This document shows, in pieces, positions 27,125-36,159 of a stretch of DNA of 64,000 nucleotides. The translations under genes and the position numbers were made by a program. Under the pieces are notes generated by a model that saw nothing but the letters and a program-made list of their open reading frames with translations, was not told the origin of the DNA and searched no databases. The stretch comes from Defluviimonas aquaemixtae. GTDB lineage: Bacteria > Pseudomonadota > Alphaproteobacteria > Rhodobacterales > Rhodobacteraceae. The stretch is from contig NZ_OMOQ01000001.1 of assembly GCF_900302475.1 (NCBI RefSeq), forward strand, positions 1,488,001-1,552,000, given 5' to 3'. Each line of letters opens with the position of its first letter. The stretch's first letter is position 1.

Positions 27125-28480
27125 TTACTTGATCGCATCCCATTCGGCCTGGATCTGGGCCGCGACCGCTTCGGCGGGCTTGCCGCCGGCATAGTCGACC
27201 ATGCCGGTCCAGAACGCGCCCGCGCCGATCTTGCCCGGCATCAGGTCCGACCCGTCGAAGCGGAAGGTCGTGGCGTTCAGCAAGATCTCGCCCTGCTTCT
27301 TCAAGGCGTCGTTCGCGTAGGCCTCGGCGTTCACCGCCTTGTAGGGCGTCAGGAACCCGGACCGCGCCATCCAGACCTCATGCGCGATGGGCGTCTTCAG
27401 CCACTCGATGAAGGCGCGCGCCGCTTCGCCGTCCTTGGTGATCATCGCGAGCGTCCCCGCACCGAGCACCGGTTTGCCGAGGTCCCTTTCCTCGTAGGCC
27501 GGGAAGTAGAAGAAGTCGGCGTCGAGACCAAGTTCCGTCCCTTCGGGAAAGAAGGACGGGATGAACGAGGCCTGCCGGTGCATGTAGCATTTCGGCGGCG
27601 AGGCGAAGAGACCCGCCGGGCTGTCGCGGAAGTCGGTCGTGGCGACCGCCGCCGCGCCACCGTCGACGAAGGCGTCGTTGCGGGCGAACCAGCCGAATTC
27701 CTCGATCGCGCCGACGACGGCGGGATCGGTGAAGGGAATTTCGTTCGTCACCCACTGGTCGTAAACCTCAGGAGGCTGGGTGCGGAGCATCATGTCCTCG
27801 ACCCAGTCAGTCGCGGGCCAGCCCGTCGCGCCCCCTGAGCCGAGCCCGATGCACCACGGCGTCTCGCCCTCTGCGGCGATCTCTTCGGTCAGCGCCTTCA
27901 GCGCCTCCATCGTCTCGGGGACTTCGTAGCCCGCATCTTCGAAATTCTCCGGCGAGAACCAGACGAGAGACTTCACGTCGATCTTGTAGGGGAAGGCATA
28001 GAGCGCAGTTGCTCCGTCCGCCCCCGCGTAGGTGCCAAGCGCGACCCAACTGTCGCCCGCCGCGTAATTCTCGACCAGCCAGGCCTGCGTCTCGTCGCCA
28101 AGCGGCGTCAGCAGCCCCTTGGAGGCGAGATCCGCAATCAAGCCGGGCTGCGGAAGGATCGCGATGTCGGGCGGCGAACCGGCCTGCGTGTCGATGACGA
28201 TCTGCTGTTCGTAGTTTTCCGACGAGGAATAGTTGATGGCGACGCCGCTTACGGCGGTGAAATAGGCGAGCATGCTTTCAACCAGAACCTGGTCCTCGCC
28301 GCGCCACGGGCCGAAGATGGTGAGCGACTGCCCGTCGAGGTTGTAGGCGGCATCGAAATCTTCGTAGCTTTGCCAGTTGAACCGGGCGTCCTCGTTGGGC
28401 GGGAATATCAGTTCCTGCGCCGAAACGCCGCCGCAAAGCACTGCGAGCGCGCCCGCGCTGGTTGTCAGATATCTTTGCAT
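27125..28480 (-). CDS. aglE: Alpha-glucoside ABC transporter periplasmic binding protein AglE
   Basis: The 451-residue product is a family 1 solute-binding protein. It has a Sec signal peptide (MQRYLTTSAGALAVLCGGVSA/QE), then LTIFGPWRGEDQVLVESML, GSPPDIAILPQPGLIADL and, near the end, YKAVNAEAYANDALKKQGEI, all consistent with AglE. GGGAGGATCAC precedes ATG 28480. It heads aglEFGAK and is divergent from glk. A LacI-type half-conserved palindrome lies 67-82 bp upstream of its start. The usual adjacent regulator gene aglR is not present. Confidence 0.94.
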   Translation of the reverse strand: MQRYLTTSAGALAVLCGGVSAQELIFPPNEDARFNWQSYEDFDAAYNLDGQSLTIFGPWRGEDQVLVESMLAYFTAVSGVAINYSSSENYEQQIVIDTQAGSPPDIAILPQPGLIADLASKGLLTPLGDETQAWLVENYAAGDSWVALGTYAGADGATALYAFPYKIDVKSLVWFSPENFEDAGYEVPETMEALKALTEEIAAEGETPWCIGLGSGGATGWPATDWVEDMMLRTQPPEVYDQWVTNEIPFTDPAVVGAIEEFGWFARNDAFVDGGAAAVATTDFRDSPAGLFASPPKCYMHRQASFIPSFFPEGTELGLDADFFYFPAYEERDLGKPVLGAGTLAMITKDGEAARAFIEWLKTPIAHEVWMARSGFLTPYKAVNAEAYANDALKKQGEILLNATTFRFDGSDLMPGKIGAGAFWTGMVDYAGGKPAEAVAAQIQAEWDAIK

Positions 28481-28546
28481 GTGATCCTCCCAACCGGAGC
28501 CACTTCGTCCGGCGATTCTGTTTTCCGCACACGGAATTTAAGGCGC

Positions 28547-28562
28547 TTTGAACGGGAGCTAC
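28547..28562. promoter_or_regulatory. LacI-type operator-like palindrome upstream of aglE
   Basis: TTTAAGGCGCTTTGAA is symmetric at six of eight position pairs around a central CG, the layout of LacI-family operators. It lies 67-82 bp upstream of the aglE start in the aglE-glk divergent region. A LacI-type regulator (AglR) controls agl genes in relatives, but no such gene is in this window, so assignment is by analogy. Confidence 0.4.
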
Positions 28563-28580
28563 AATGCGCAGGCGCTCTTT

Positions 28581-28605
28581 CATCTCAATTCTGAGCGTTG
28601 AGATG
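28581..28605. repeat. Perfect inverted repeat in the aglE-glk divergent region
   Basis: CATCTCAA (28581-28588) and TTGAGATG (28598-28605) form a perfect 8-bp inverted repeat with a 9-nt spacer, about 100 bp upstream of aglE and 166 bp upstream of glk. No T-run follows on either strand. It could be an operator for a dimeric regulator acting on glk or agl. Confidence 0.4.
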
Positions 28606-28770
28606 CTGATACAGTCCCCCATGGATGCGACGTCTCCATCTTCAAGCATGCAGTAGCTGATCCTTCGCGTGTCAACGGGGCCGGGGGCGGCTTCAAGAGG
28701 GCGCAGGGCTTGATGGGCGGCGGCGCGCGGCCTATCACGCACCCACCGCCCCTGCCCCGAGAGGACGCCG

Positions 28771-29742
28771 ATGACGACGCTTCCGACCATCGTTGCCGAT
28801 ATCGGCGGGACGAACACGCGCGTCGCGCTGGCTTGGAACGGACAGGTGAAAAGCGAAACGATTCGCCGCTTCGGGAACGCCGAGCATCCCGACATCGGCG
28901 GTGTGCTTCGGACCTATCTGGCAGAGGCGGGAGTTTCGGGATGCGCCTCCGCCTGCGTCGCAGTCGCGGGACCCGTTGAGGCCGGCACCGCGCGGCTGAC
29001 AAATCTCGACTGGACGATCACCGAGGATGAGGTCGGCGACTCCACGCGCGCGAAACGCGTCGCCGTCATCAACGACATGCAAGCCCAGGGCCATGCGCTC
29101 GCCCATCTCGCGCCCGCAAGCCTGCGCCCGGTCGTGCCGGCGCGCCAGACGAACGGCCGCAGCCGCACGGTCCGGCTCGTCGTCGGCGTCGGCACTGGCT
29201 TCAACGCGGCGCCGGTTCACGAGACACCCACCGGTATCCTCGTCGCTGCGTCCGAGTGCGGCCACGCGAGCATGCCGGTGCGCAGCGACGCGGACCTGAG
29301 CCTCATGCGGTTCGTGGAACGGACGCACGGCTTCGCCGATGTCGAGGACGTGCTGTCGGGACGTGGACTCGAAGCGGTCTTCGCGTGGCAGGCGCGCGAG
29401 GCGGGGCGTGACGGGCGGCGCGAGGCGGCGAAGATCATGGCCGCGATCACGGATGGCGGCGATGCCGTGGCCGAAGCGGCGGGGCGCACGTTCGTGCGGC
29501 TGCTTGGGACGGTCGTCGGCGATCTCGCGCTGACCTATCTGCCCTTCGCGGGCGTCTATCTCATCGGCGGCGTCGCCCGCGCCTTCACGCCGCATCTCGA
29601 GCACTTCGGCTTCGCCGAGGCGATGCACGACAAGGGCCGCTTCTCGGATTTCGCGCGCGAATTCCCGGTCTTCGTGGTCGAGGACGACTATGCCGCGCTG
29701 ACCGGCTGCGCGCGGTATCTGCGGGCGACGGCAGACGCGTAG
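28771..29742 (+). CDS. glk: Glucokinase Glk
   Basis: Glk phosphorylates glucose with ATP in the cytoplasm. The 323-residue product is of the E. coli Glk family: VADIGGTNTRVALA (ATP phosphate-binding loop), VAVAGPVEAGTARLTNLDW, VINDMQAQGHAL with the catalytic-base Asp, VVGVGTGFNAA, the SECGHASMPV segment, and FAGVYLIGGVARA. It is divergent from aglEFGAK and uses the glucose that AglA releases. It converges with pgi, leaving only 6 bp between stop codons, so 3' ends must overlap unless they stop precisely. Confidence 0.95.
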   Translation: MTTLPTIVADIGGTNTRVALAWNGQVKSETIRRFGNAEHPDIGGVLRTYLAEAGVSGCASACVAVAGPVEAGTARLTNLDWTITEDEVGDSTRAKRVAVINDMQAQGHALAHLAPASLRPVVPARQTNGRSRTVRLVVGVGTGFNAAPVHETPTGILVAASECGHASMPVRSDADLSLMRFVERTHGFADVEDVLSGRGLEAVFAWQAREAGRDGRREAAKIMAAITDGGDAVAEAAGRTFVRLLGTVVGDLALTYLPFAGVYLIGGVARAFTPHLEHFGFAEAMHDKGRFSDFAREFPVFVVEDDYAALTGCARYLRATADA

Positions 29743-29748
29743 CCGCCA

Positions 29749-31353
29749 TCAGTCCTCGGAGCGCAGGTAGTCGACCATCATCCGCGTCGAGGCGTCCTTG
29801 CCCGCCGCATCCTCGCGCCCCGACAGGATCGGCTCGAGCGCACCCGCCAGTTCCTTGCCGAGCTCCACCCCCCACTGGTCGAAGGAGTTGATGCCGAGAA
29901 TGACGCCTTCGACAAAGACGCGGTGTTCGTAGAGCGCGACGATCTGACCGAGCGTGAACGGCGTGAGCTTCGGGTAGAGCAGCGTCGTGGACGGGCGGTC
30001 GCCGGGAAAAACGCGATGCCGGGCCTGGCGCTCGAGTTCGTCGCCATTCAGCCCCTTCGCCTCCATCAGCGCACGCGCCTCGGCAAGCGACCTTCCGCGC
30101 AGAAGCGCCTCGGCCTGCGCGAGGCAGTTGGCGGCAAGAAGCCGGTGCTGATGGGCGAGGTCGGGCTCATGCCCCTCGCGGGCGAGCAGGAATTCGCACG
30201 GCACGATCCGCGTGCCCTGGTGGATGAGCTGGTAGAAGGCGTGCTGGCCGTTGGTGCCGGGCTCGCCCCAGACCACCGGCCCGGAATGGATGTCGAGCGC
30301 GGTCCCGTCCATCGCGACGCGCTTGCCGTTCGATTCCATCTCGAGCTGCTGGAGATAGGCGGGCAGCCGCGACAGCCGCTGGTCGTAGGGCAGCACCGCC
30401 CGCGTCGCATGGCCGCAGATCTGGTTGTGCCAGATGCCGACGAGCGCGAGCATCACGGGCATGTTCTCGGCGAACGGCGCGTCGCGGAAATGCGCGTCCA
30501 TCGCCGCGCCGCCCTTCAGGAACGCGGCGAAGTTCTCCGGCCCGACGGCGATCATGAGGCTCAAGCCCACCGGCCCCCAGACCGAATAGCGCCCGCCGAC
30601 CCAGTCGGCGAAGCCTAAGACCCGCTCGGCCGGGATGCCGAATTCCGTCGTTCGGTCGAGCGCTGTCGAGACGGCGGCGAACTGCGCCGCCGGTTCGGCC
30701 ACCTTCGCCGCCATCCACTTGCGCGCCGTCTCGGCGTTCGTCATCGTCTCGATCGTCGTGAAGGTCTTGGATGCGACGATGATCAGCGTCGTTTCGGGGT
30801 CGAGCGGCGCCAGCACGTCATGGACATGCGCGCCGTCGACGTTCGAAACGAAATGCGCGCGCGGCCCGTCGGCATGAGGCGCGAGCGCCAGCGCCGCCAT
30901 CGCGGGGCCAAGATCGGAGCCGCCGATGCCGATGTTGACGATGTCGCTGATGCGCCCGCCCTGCCCCGTGACGCGGCCCGCGCGGACATCGCGCGCGAAG
31001 GCCTCCATGCGCGCGTAGGTCTCGCGCACCTCGGGCATGACGTCCTTGCCGTCCACCTCGATCGCGCCGTCGAGATTTCGCAGGGCAGTGTGCAGGACGG
31101 CGCGGCCCTCGGTCTCGTTGATCTTCTCGCCGGTGAACATCGCCTCGCGCCGGGCCGCGACGCCCGACGCCTCGGCGAGCCGGATGAGCAGGTCGCGCGC
31201 ATGGGCGTCGATCGCGGTCTTGGAATAGTCGAACAGCATCCCGTCCGCACGGATCGAGAAATGCGCCGCCCGGTCGCCGCGCTCGAAAAGCTCGAGGATC
31301 GGCCGGCCGGCATGGGCGGCATGGTGGTATCGCAGGTCGTCCCAGGGGGTCAT
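29749..31353 (-). CDS. pgi: Glucose-6-phosphate isomerase Pgi
   Basis: Pgi interconverts glucose-6-P and fructose-6-P. The 534-residue product has [54 protein letters not shown] (signature), MESNGKRV and [18 protein letters not shown] (signature with catalytic Glu and His), and VNSF-type [19 protein letters not shown] 31353 is chosen; the frame is open to 31470 but that overlaps pgl. It is the last gene of zwf-pgl-pgi, 13 bp after the pgl stop. Confidence 0.96.
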   Translation of the reverse strand: MTPWDDLRYHHAAHAGRPILELFERGDRAAHFSIRADGMLFDYSKTAIDAHARDLLIRLAEASGVAARREAMFTGEKINETEGRAVLHTALRNLDGAIEVDGKDVMPEVRETYARMEAFARDVRAGRVTGQGGRISDIVNIGIGGSDLGPAMAALALAPHADGPRAHFVSNVDGAHVHDVLAPLDPETTLIIVASKTFTTIETMTNAETARKWMAAKVAEPAAQFAAVSTALDRTTEFGIPAERVLGFADWVGGRYSVWGPVGLSLMIAVGPENFAAFLKGGAAMDAHFRDAPFAENMPVMLALVGIWHNQICGHATRAVLPYDQRLSRLPAYLQQLEMESNGKRVAMDGTALDIHSGPVVWGEPGTNGQHAFYQLIHQGTRIVPCEFLLAREGHEPDLAHQHRLLAANCLAQAEALLRGRSLAEARALMEAKGLNGDELERQARHRVFPGDRPSTTLLYPKLTPFTLGQIVALYEHRVFVEGVILGINSFDQWGVELGKELAGALEPILSGREDAAGKDASTRMMVDYLRSED

Positions 31354-31366
31354 GGTCGCACCTCTG

Positions 31367-32038
31367 TCAGGGGGCCCAGTGAACGGTCGCGTTGGCGAGC
31401 ACCGCGCGGATCGGCGCTTCTTCGGGCGGCAGGTCCTCGGACCGTTCGAGCGCCTCGCGCTTCTCGGCACCTGTGATCACCACATGGGCGCTCATCGCGC
31501 CCGCAAGGACTGGGGCGCTCAGCGTCACCCGGGGCTCGCCCGCGCCGGGCGCGCGCATTGGCACGACCACGGGCGCGTCATCGTCGAGCGCCTCGGCCAG
31601 CCGGTCGGCGCCCGGAAAGAGCGAGGCGGTGTGCATGTCCGCCCCCATCCCGAGAAGGAGCACGTCGATCGGCAGGTGCGGGGTGATCGCCTCGGCCAGC
31701 GCCTCGACCGCCGCTTCGGGCTCGGGCGTGTCGGCGTAGAGCGGCAGGAAGGTCGCCGCCGCCGCGCGTCCGGTCAGCAGCCGCTGCCGGACGAGCCGAG
31801 CGTTGGAGCGTTCGTGGCTCTCCGGCACCCAGCGTTCGTCGCTGAGCAACACCGTGACCCGGTCCCAGTCGAGCTTGACCCCGGAGAGCACGTCGAAGAT
31901 GGGCCCGGGCGTGGTGCCGCCGGGCACGCAGAGACAGGCGGCGTCGTTCTGGCGAAGCGCAGCCGCAAGCTCGCTCGCCAGCATGTCGGCGAGGTCGAAC
32001 ATCATCAATTCCGTGTCGGGGTAGTCGACGAACTTCAT
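31367..32038 (-). CDS. pgl: 6-Phosphogluconolactonase Pgl
   Basis: Pgl (DevB type) hydrolyses 6-phosphogluconolactone, the Zwf product. The 223-residue protein has [38 protein letters not shown] and [20 protein letters not shown], the three conserved blocks of the family. In most members the third reads GxGxDGHTASLFP; here Met replaces Gly before His. The ATG at 32038 overlaps the zwf stop (ATGA), so the two oxidative steps are co-translated. Confidence 0.94.
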   Translation of the reverse strand: MKFVDYPDTELMMFDLADMLASELAAALRQNDAACLCVPGGTTPGPIFDVLSGVKLDWDRVTVLLSDERWVPESHERSNARLVRQRLLTGRAAAATFLPLYADTPEPEAAVEALAEAITPHLPIDVLLLGMGADMHTASLFPGADRLAEALDDDAPVVVPMRAPGAGEPRVTLSAPVLAGAMSAHVVITGAEKREALERSEDLPPEEAPIRAVLANATVHWAP

Positions 32039-33504
32039 TCCCGTATCTCCCGCCATCTTCGCTCGTCGCGATGGAGCAGCATCAGCGCGTCTTCCGGCCC
32101 TGACGATCCGGCATCGTAGCCCTTGGGCTTGTCGCCGCGCGCCTCCCATGCCGCGATGAGCGGGTCCGTCCAGGCCCACGCGGCCTCGACCTCGTCGCCG
32201 CGCATGAAGAGCGTCTGATTGCCTCGGATCACGTCCATGATCAGCCGCTCGTAGGCGTCGGGAATGTCGGCGCCGTCCTCGCCGAGCGCCTCGGCGAACG
32301 ACATGTCGAGCGGCACCTCGGTCAGGCGCATTCCGCCCGGGCCGGGTTCCTTGATCATCACGGAAAGCGTCATGCCCTCGTCGGGCTGAAGCCGGATCGA
32401 CAGCACGTTCTCGCGCCAGCCCTCCTCGTCGCCGAAGATCGAATGCGGCACCTCCTTGAAGACGATCGCGATTTCAGAGGCTCGGCCACGAAGCCGCTTG
32501 CCCGTCCGCAGGTAGAAGGGCGTTCCCTTCCAGCGCCAGTTCGCGATGTGGACCTTCATCGCAATGAAGCTTTCGGTGGTCGAGCTCGGATTTTCCGCAT
32601 CCTCGGAGTAGGAGGCCTGCTTCGGCGATCCCTTGCCCGTCCGGCCACGATACTGTCCGCGCACGATGTCTTCGGGCGCGGCGGGCAAAAGCGCGCGTAT
32701 GACCTTCAGCTTCTCGTCGCGAACCGCGTCGGGGTCGAACCGGTAGGGCGGCTCCATCGCTATGAGGCAGAGAAGCTGCATGAGGTGGTTCTGCACCATG
32801 TCGCGCATCGCGCCCGACGTATCGTAGTAGGCCCCGCGGCCGCCGACACCCACCGTCTCTGCCACGGTGATCTGGACGTGATCGACATGGCGGGCGTTCC
32901 ACAACGGCTCGAACAGGATGTTGGCGAAGCGCACGGCCATCAGGTTCTGGACCGTCTCCTTCCCCAGATAATGATCGATGCGGTAAATCTGACTTTCGTC
33001 GAAATGCTCGGCGAGCGTGGCGTTCAGCTCCTTCGCGGTCTCGAGGTCCCGGCCGAAGGGTTTTTCGACGACGATCCGCGCCTCCGGCCCGGCGATGCCA
33101 TGGCGGTGCAAACGCTCAGCCAGATCGCCAAAGAGCGAAGGGGCGACGGAGAAATAGAACGCTTGGACGACATCTGCGCGCACGCGCTTGGCGAGGTCCG
33201 GCCAGCCGTTTTCCCCGCGCGCGTCGGTTGGGACGTAGTACAGATGATCGAGAAATCGTGCGACGCTTTGCGGATCGCGCTTGGTGCCGTCAAGGAACTC
33301 GCTGATCGCTTCGGACGCGAAGTCGCGGTAGCCCGCGTCGTCCATGTCACCCCGGGCCGAACCGATGATCCGCGAGCCTTCCGGGATCTGGCCTGCGACA
33401 TAGCGGCGATAGAGTCCGGGAAGGATCTTGCGGCGCGCCAGGTCGCCGGTGCCTCCGAAAACGACAAGGTCGAACGGATCGACCGGAATCACGCGCGAGA
33501 CCAT
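32035..33504 (-). CDS. zwf: Glucose-6-phosphate 1-dehydrogenase Zwf
   Basis: Zwf oxidises glucose-6-P with NAD(P), the entry to the Entner-Doudoroff and pentose phosphate routes. The 489-residue product has VVFGGTGDLARRKILPGLYR (coenzyme loop), IVVEKPFGRDLETAKELN and YRIDHYLGKETVQNLMAVRF (active-site signature with the catalytic His region). Length is standard. It begins the zwf-pgl-pgi operon, and a 12-bp perfect palindrome lies 29-40 bp upstream of its ATG, placed to act as a repressor site. Confidence 0.97.
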   Translation of the reverse strand: MVSRVIPVDPFDLVVFGGTGDLARRKILPGLYRRYVAGQIPEGSRIIGSARGDMDDAGYRDFASEAISEFLDGTKRDPQSVARFLDHLYYVPTDARGENGWPDLAKRVRADVVQAFYFSVAPSLFGDLAERLHRHGIAGPEARIVVEKPFGRDLETAKELNATLAEHFDESQIYRIDHYLGKETVQNLMAVRFANILFEPLWNARHVDHVQITVAETVGVGGRGAYYDTSGAMRDMVQNHLMQLLCLIAMEPPYRFDPDAVRDEKLKVIRALLPAAPEDIVRGQYRGRTGKGSPKQASYSEDAENPSSTTESFIAMKVHIANWRWKGTPFYLRTGKRLRGRASEIAIVFKEVPHSIFGDEEGWRENVLSIRLQPDEGMTLSVMIKEPGPGGMRLTEVPLDMSFAEALGEDGADIPDAYERLIMDVIRGNQTLFMRGDEVEAAWAWTDPLIAAWEARGDKPKGYDAGSSGPEDALMLLHRDERRWREIRE

Positions 33505-33532
33505 GAGTACCTCGTGACCTTTCAGTTAGTCT

Positions 33533-33544
33533 GTTAGCGCTAAC
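33533..33544. promoter_or_regulatory. LacI-type operator upstream of zwf
   Basis: GTTAGCGCTAAC is a perfect 12-bp palindrome with the central CG typical of LacI-family operators, 29-40 bp upstream of the zwf start codon. In related bacteria sugar regulators of the LacI family such as AglR control central glucose genes; which regulator binds here is unknown. Confidence 0.6.
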
Positions 33545-33625
33545 GGTCGCGTTCTTAGCTCCTTGTCCTGCGCAAGTCTAGCACCCCTTTCTCAACGCGG
33601 CCATGACAGCCCACCTCGCGTGCGC

Positions 33626-34018
33626 TCAGAACCACATGTCGGACACGCAACGCCCGTCACGCGGTAAGTCGTCGAAACTGTCGAGCCCATCGAAACGTTC
33701 CATCGCGATGACGCCCACTACCTCCGGCGAGGCAAGCCGAAGATTCACGGCGATTCGGCGTCGACCGTCTTTGCCGGATTCGCAGGCGCGCCAGTAAGCG
33801 ACGCAGCCGCATTCCGGGCAGAAATGAAAGCCGATCGTCCGTCCGTTCCAGGCATAGATGCTGGTTCGACCCGAAGCCTTAACGCGCTCACCCTCGTAGT
33901 CATAGGCCCAAAGGGTGCCATAGCGCCGGCAGATCGTGCAGTTGCAGGAGGTCGCAGAGTCGGGAATGCCGTCGAAGCTCCACCGCACCGCCCCGCAATG
34001 GCAGGCACCCTCGATCAT
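33626..34018 (-). CDS. GFA/CENP-V domain zinc protein (glutathione-dependent aldehyde-activating type)
   Basis: The 130-residue product matches the GFA family: zinc cysteines CHC (6, 8), CNCTIC (25, 27, 30) and CPECGC (67, 70, 72), with the YGTLWAY segment after the second cluster. The founding member was linked to condensation of formaldehyde with glutathione, though many family members have no proven activity. It starts 8 bp after the acuI stop on the same strand, so it is likely the last gene of the DMSP operon. A role in handling a reactive carbonyl from DMSP or C1 metabolism is inference. Confidence 0.85.
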   Translation of the reverse strand: MIEGACHCGAVRWSFDGIPDSATSCNCTICRRYGTLWAYDYEGERVKASGRTSIYAWNGRTIGFHFCPECGCVAYWRACESGKDGRRRIAVNLRLASPEVVGVIAMERFDGLDSFDDLPRDGRCVSDMWF

Positions 34019-34026
34019 TCATGACC

Positions 34027-35022
34027 TCACGCGTTCACGTCAACGACAACCCGTCCCCGCACCTTGCCCTTCAAGATGTCCGCGCCGAGCCCGGGCAGAT
34101 CGGACAGAGTCGCATTCTGGATCATCGCGTCGAGATGGTCCATCGGCAGGTCGCTCGCGATCCGCTCCCACGCGCGAACGCGGTTCTTGTAGGGCTGCAT
34201 CACGCTGTCGATGCCAAGCAGGTTGACGCCGCGCAGGATGAAAGGGGTAATCAGCGCGCCCTCGATCGCGGCGCCCCCGGCAAGGCCCACCGCCGCGACG
34301 GACGTGCCATATTTCATCTGCTTCAGAACGCGACCGAGCATAGCACCGGCCACCGCATCGACACAGCCCGTCCAGGCTTCGCCCTCAAGCGGCTTCCGGG
34401 ACACCTCGGTCAGCTCCTCGCGCGCGACGATCTGCGAGGCGCCCAGACTCTTGAGGTACTCCGCCGTCTCGGGCCGGCCGGTCACGGCGGCGACCTCATG
34501 GCCGAGCTTGGCGAGGATCGCTGTCGCGACCGAGCCCACACCGCCGGCCGCGCCGGTGACGAGAACCGGCCCGTGGCCCGGCTCCAGCCCGTGGTCCTCG
34601 AGCGCCATGACCGCCAACATCGAAGTCAGACCCGCCGTGCCCACCGCCATCGCCTGCCGCGTCGTGAGCCCCTTGGGCAGCGGAACAAGCCAGTCGGCCC
34701 TGACACAGGCCTTTTGGGCGTAGCCGCCCCAATGCGCCTCACCCACACGCCAGCCGGTCAGAACGACCTTGTCGCCGGGCTTGTATCGGTCGTCGGTGGA
34801 TTTCTCGACCGTGCCCGCGAAGTCGATGCCAGGCACGTGGGGGTAGTTCCTGACCAAGCCGCCGCCTGGACCGATGCACAGCCCGTCCTTGTAGTTCACT
34901 GTGGAGTAGTCGACGGCGACCACGACCTCGCTATCGGGCAGCCGGCTTTCGTCGATCGCCTCGACCGAGGCGCTGGTCTTGCCGCTTTCCTCGTCCTTCG
35001 TGACCACGAGTGCATTGATCAT
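34027..35022 (-). CDS. acuI: Acryloyl-CoA reductase (NADPH) AcuI
   Basis: AcuI reduces toxic acryloyl-CoA to propionyl-CoA and protects cells that break down DMSP or acrylate. The 331-residue medium-chain reductase begins MINALVVTKDEESGKTSA and has STVNYKDGLCIGPGGGLVRN, PHVPGIDFAGTVE, the nucleotide loop VTGAAGGVGSVATAILAKLG and the YhdH/AcuI block NLLGIDSVMQPYKNRVRAW. It lacks the structural zinc lobe, as expected. GAGGAG precedes the ATG. It starts 11 bp after dmdA; this pairing is known in DMSP-degrading roseobacters and supports the AcuI rather than generic YhdH call. Confidence 0.92.
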   Translation of the reverse strand: MINALVVTKDEESGKTSASVEAIDESRLPDSEVVVAVDYSTVNYKDGLCIGPGGGLVRNYPHVPGIDFAGTVEKSTDDRYKPGDKVVLTGWRVGEAHWGGYAQKACVRADWLVPLPKGLTTRQAMAVGTAGLTSMLAVMALEDHGLEPGHGPVLVTGAAGGVGSVATAILAKLGHEVAAVTGRPETAEYLKSLGASQIVAREELTEVSRKPLEGEAWTGCVDAVAGAMLGRVLKQMKYGTSVAAVGLAGGAAIEGALITPFILRGVNLLGIDSVMQPYKNRVRAWERIASDLPMDHLDAMIQNATLSDLPGLGADILKGKVRGRVVVDVNA

Positions 35023-35033
35023 GAGCTATCTCC

Positions 35034-36137
35034 TCAAATCCAGAATTTAGGCTGCACGACGGCCTTGCGCAGACCTTCGCCAGCGTCGACCTCGAGCTCG
35101 GTGCCTGGGTCCCAGTGCGTCATCCGGACCATGCCGATGGCTACGTTGGTGTCGAAATCGGGCGACGCGGCGGCCGAACTGACGCGACCCACGCGCTTGC
35201 CCTTGGCAAGAACCGGCCACCATCGGTCGCAGGGCGGCAGTGCCGGCCCCTCGATTGCGATGGGCCGGATCTGTTGCACCGGCCCCTCCTTCGCCACGCG
35301 CAAAAGCGCGTCGCGCCCGATGCAGCCGATCGCCGTCTGTGTATCGCAAAACTTGCCCAACCCGCATTCGTGCGGCGTGTTGTCGTCGGTCATGTCGTTG
35401 CCGTAGGACAAGAGCCCGCCCTCGATCCGCTCAATCAGGTTGGGACAACCGGCCCAGACGTCGAGGTCGCGGCCCGCCTCCATCAGCGCATTCCAGAGCG
35501 GCATCCCGATATCGCCGCCCTCGACGTAGATCTCGAAGCCACCTTGCTTCGAATAGCCCGACCGGGCGACGACGAGCGACCTGCCCTGAAAATCGAACAA
35601 TCCGAAGCGGAAGAAGCGGACGTCGCGCACCGCGTCACCGAAGACGCGTGCCAAGAGATCCTCGGCCTTCGGTCCCTGGACCGCCAGCGGAGAGACGTCC
35701 GGCTCGTCAACCAGCACATCCAGACGCCATCCCTGCACGACACCCTTTACCCAATACAGAAGGTCGCTGTCCGCGATGGATATCCACCAGCGATCCTCGG
35801 CCAGCTTGACGGCAACCGGATCGTTCAGCATTCCCCCCGTCTCGTCGACGATAGGAACGTAATAGCATTGCCCCGGCAGCATCGCCCGCAGATCGCGCGG
35901 CGTCAGCATCTGCATCAGTCGCGCGGCATCGGGGCCGCGCAGTTCGACCTGGCGTTCGCAGGCCACATCCCAGACCTGCACGGCGGTCTTCAGGTGACGG
36001 TAGTCTTCCTGCACGGAGCGAAAGACGGTTGGCAAGAGCATGTGATTGTAGACGGTGTAGGCTTTCACACCGGCGGCTTCCACCCCTTCGGAGAAGGGAG
36101 TGCGCCGGAGTCGGCGCGACGGAGAGATGAGGGCCAT
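35034..36137 (-). CDS. dmdA: Dimethylsulfoniopropionate demethylase DmdA
   Basis: DmdA moves a methyl group from DMSP to tetrahydrofolate, giving methylmercaptopropionate. The 367-residue GcvT-fold protein begins MALISPSRRLRRTPF and has EAAGVKAYTVYNHMLLP, VQVWDVACERQVELRG, WWISIADSDLLYWVKG, ARSGYSKQGGFEIYVEG and CPNLIERIEGGLLSYGNDM. From memory these match DmdA of Pelagibacter and roseobacters better than glycine cleavage T-protein or sarcosine oxidase domains. ATG 36137 has GGAG 7 nt upstream, and the length agrees with the family (about 369). It lies 22 bp after a DUF1326 gene and 11 bp before acuI. Confidence 0.92.
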   Translation of the reverse strand: MALISPSRRLRRTPFSEGVEAAGVKAYTVYNHMLLPTVFRSVQEDYRHLKTAVQVWDVACERQVELRGPDAARLMQMLTPRDLRAMLPGQCYYVPIVDETGGMLNDPVAVKLAEDRWWISIADSDLLYWVKGVVQGWRLDVLVDEPDVSPLAVQGPKAEDLLARVFGDAVRDVRFFRFGLFDFQGRSLVVARSGYSKQGGFEIYVEGGDIGMPLWNALMEAGRDLDVWAGCPNLIERIEGGLLSYGNDMTDDNTPHECGLGKFCDTQTAIGCIGRDALLRVAKEGPVQQIRPIAIEGPALPPCDRWWPVLAKGKRVGRVSSAAASPDFDTNVAIGMVRMTHWDPGTELEVDAGEGLRKAVVQPKFWI

Positions 36138-36159
36138 TGGGCTGCTCCAGTTCAGGCGT

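Noticed and set aside
35034..36137. Reading the dmdA gene as glycine cleavage T-protein or a sarcosine oxidase domain
   Set aside because: The fold is shared, but the N-terminal SRRLRRTPF, KAYTVYNHMLLP and WWISIADSD segments and the acuI neighbour fit DMSP demethylase better.
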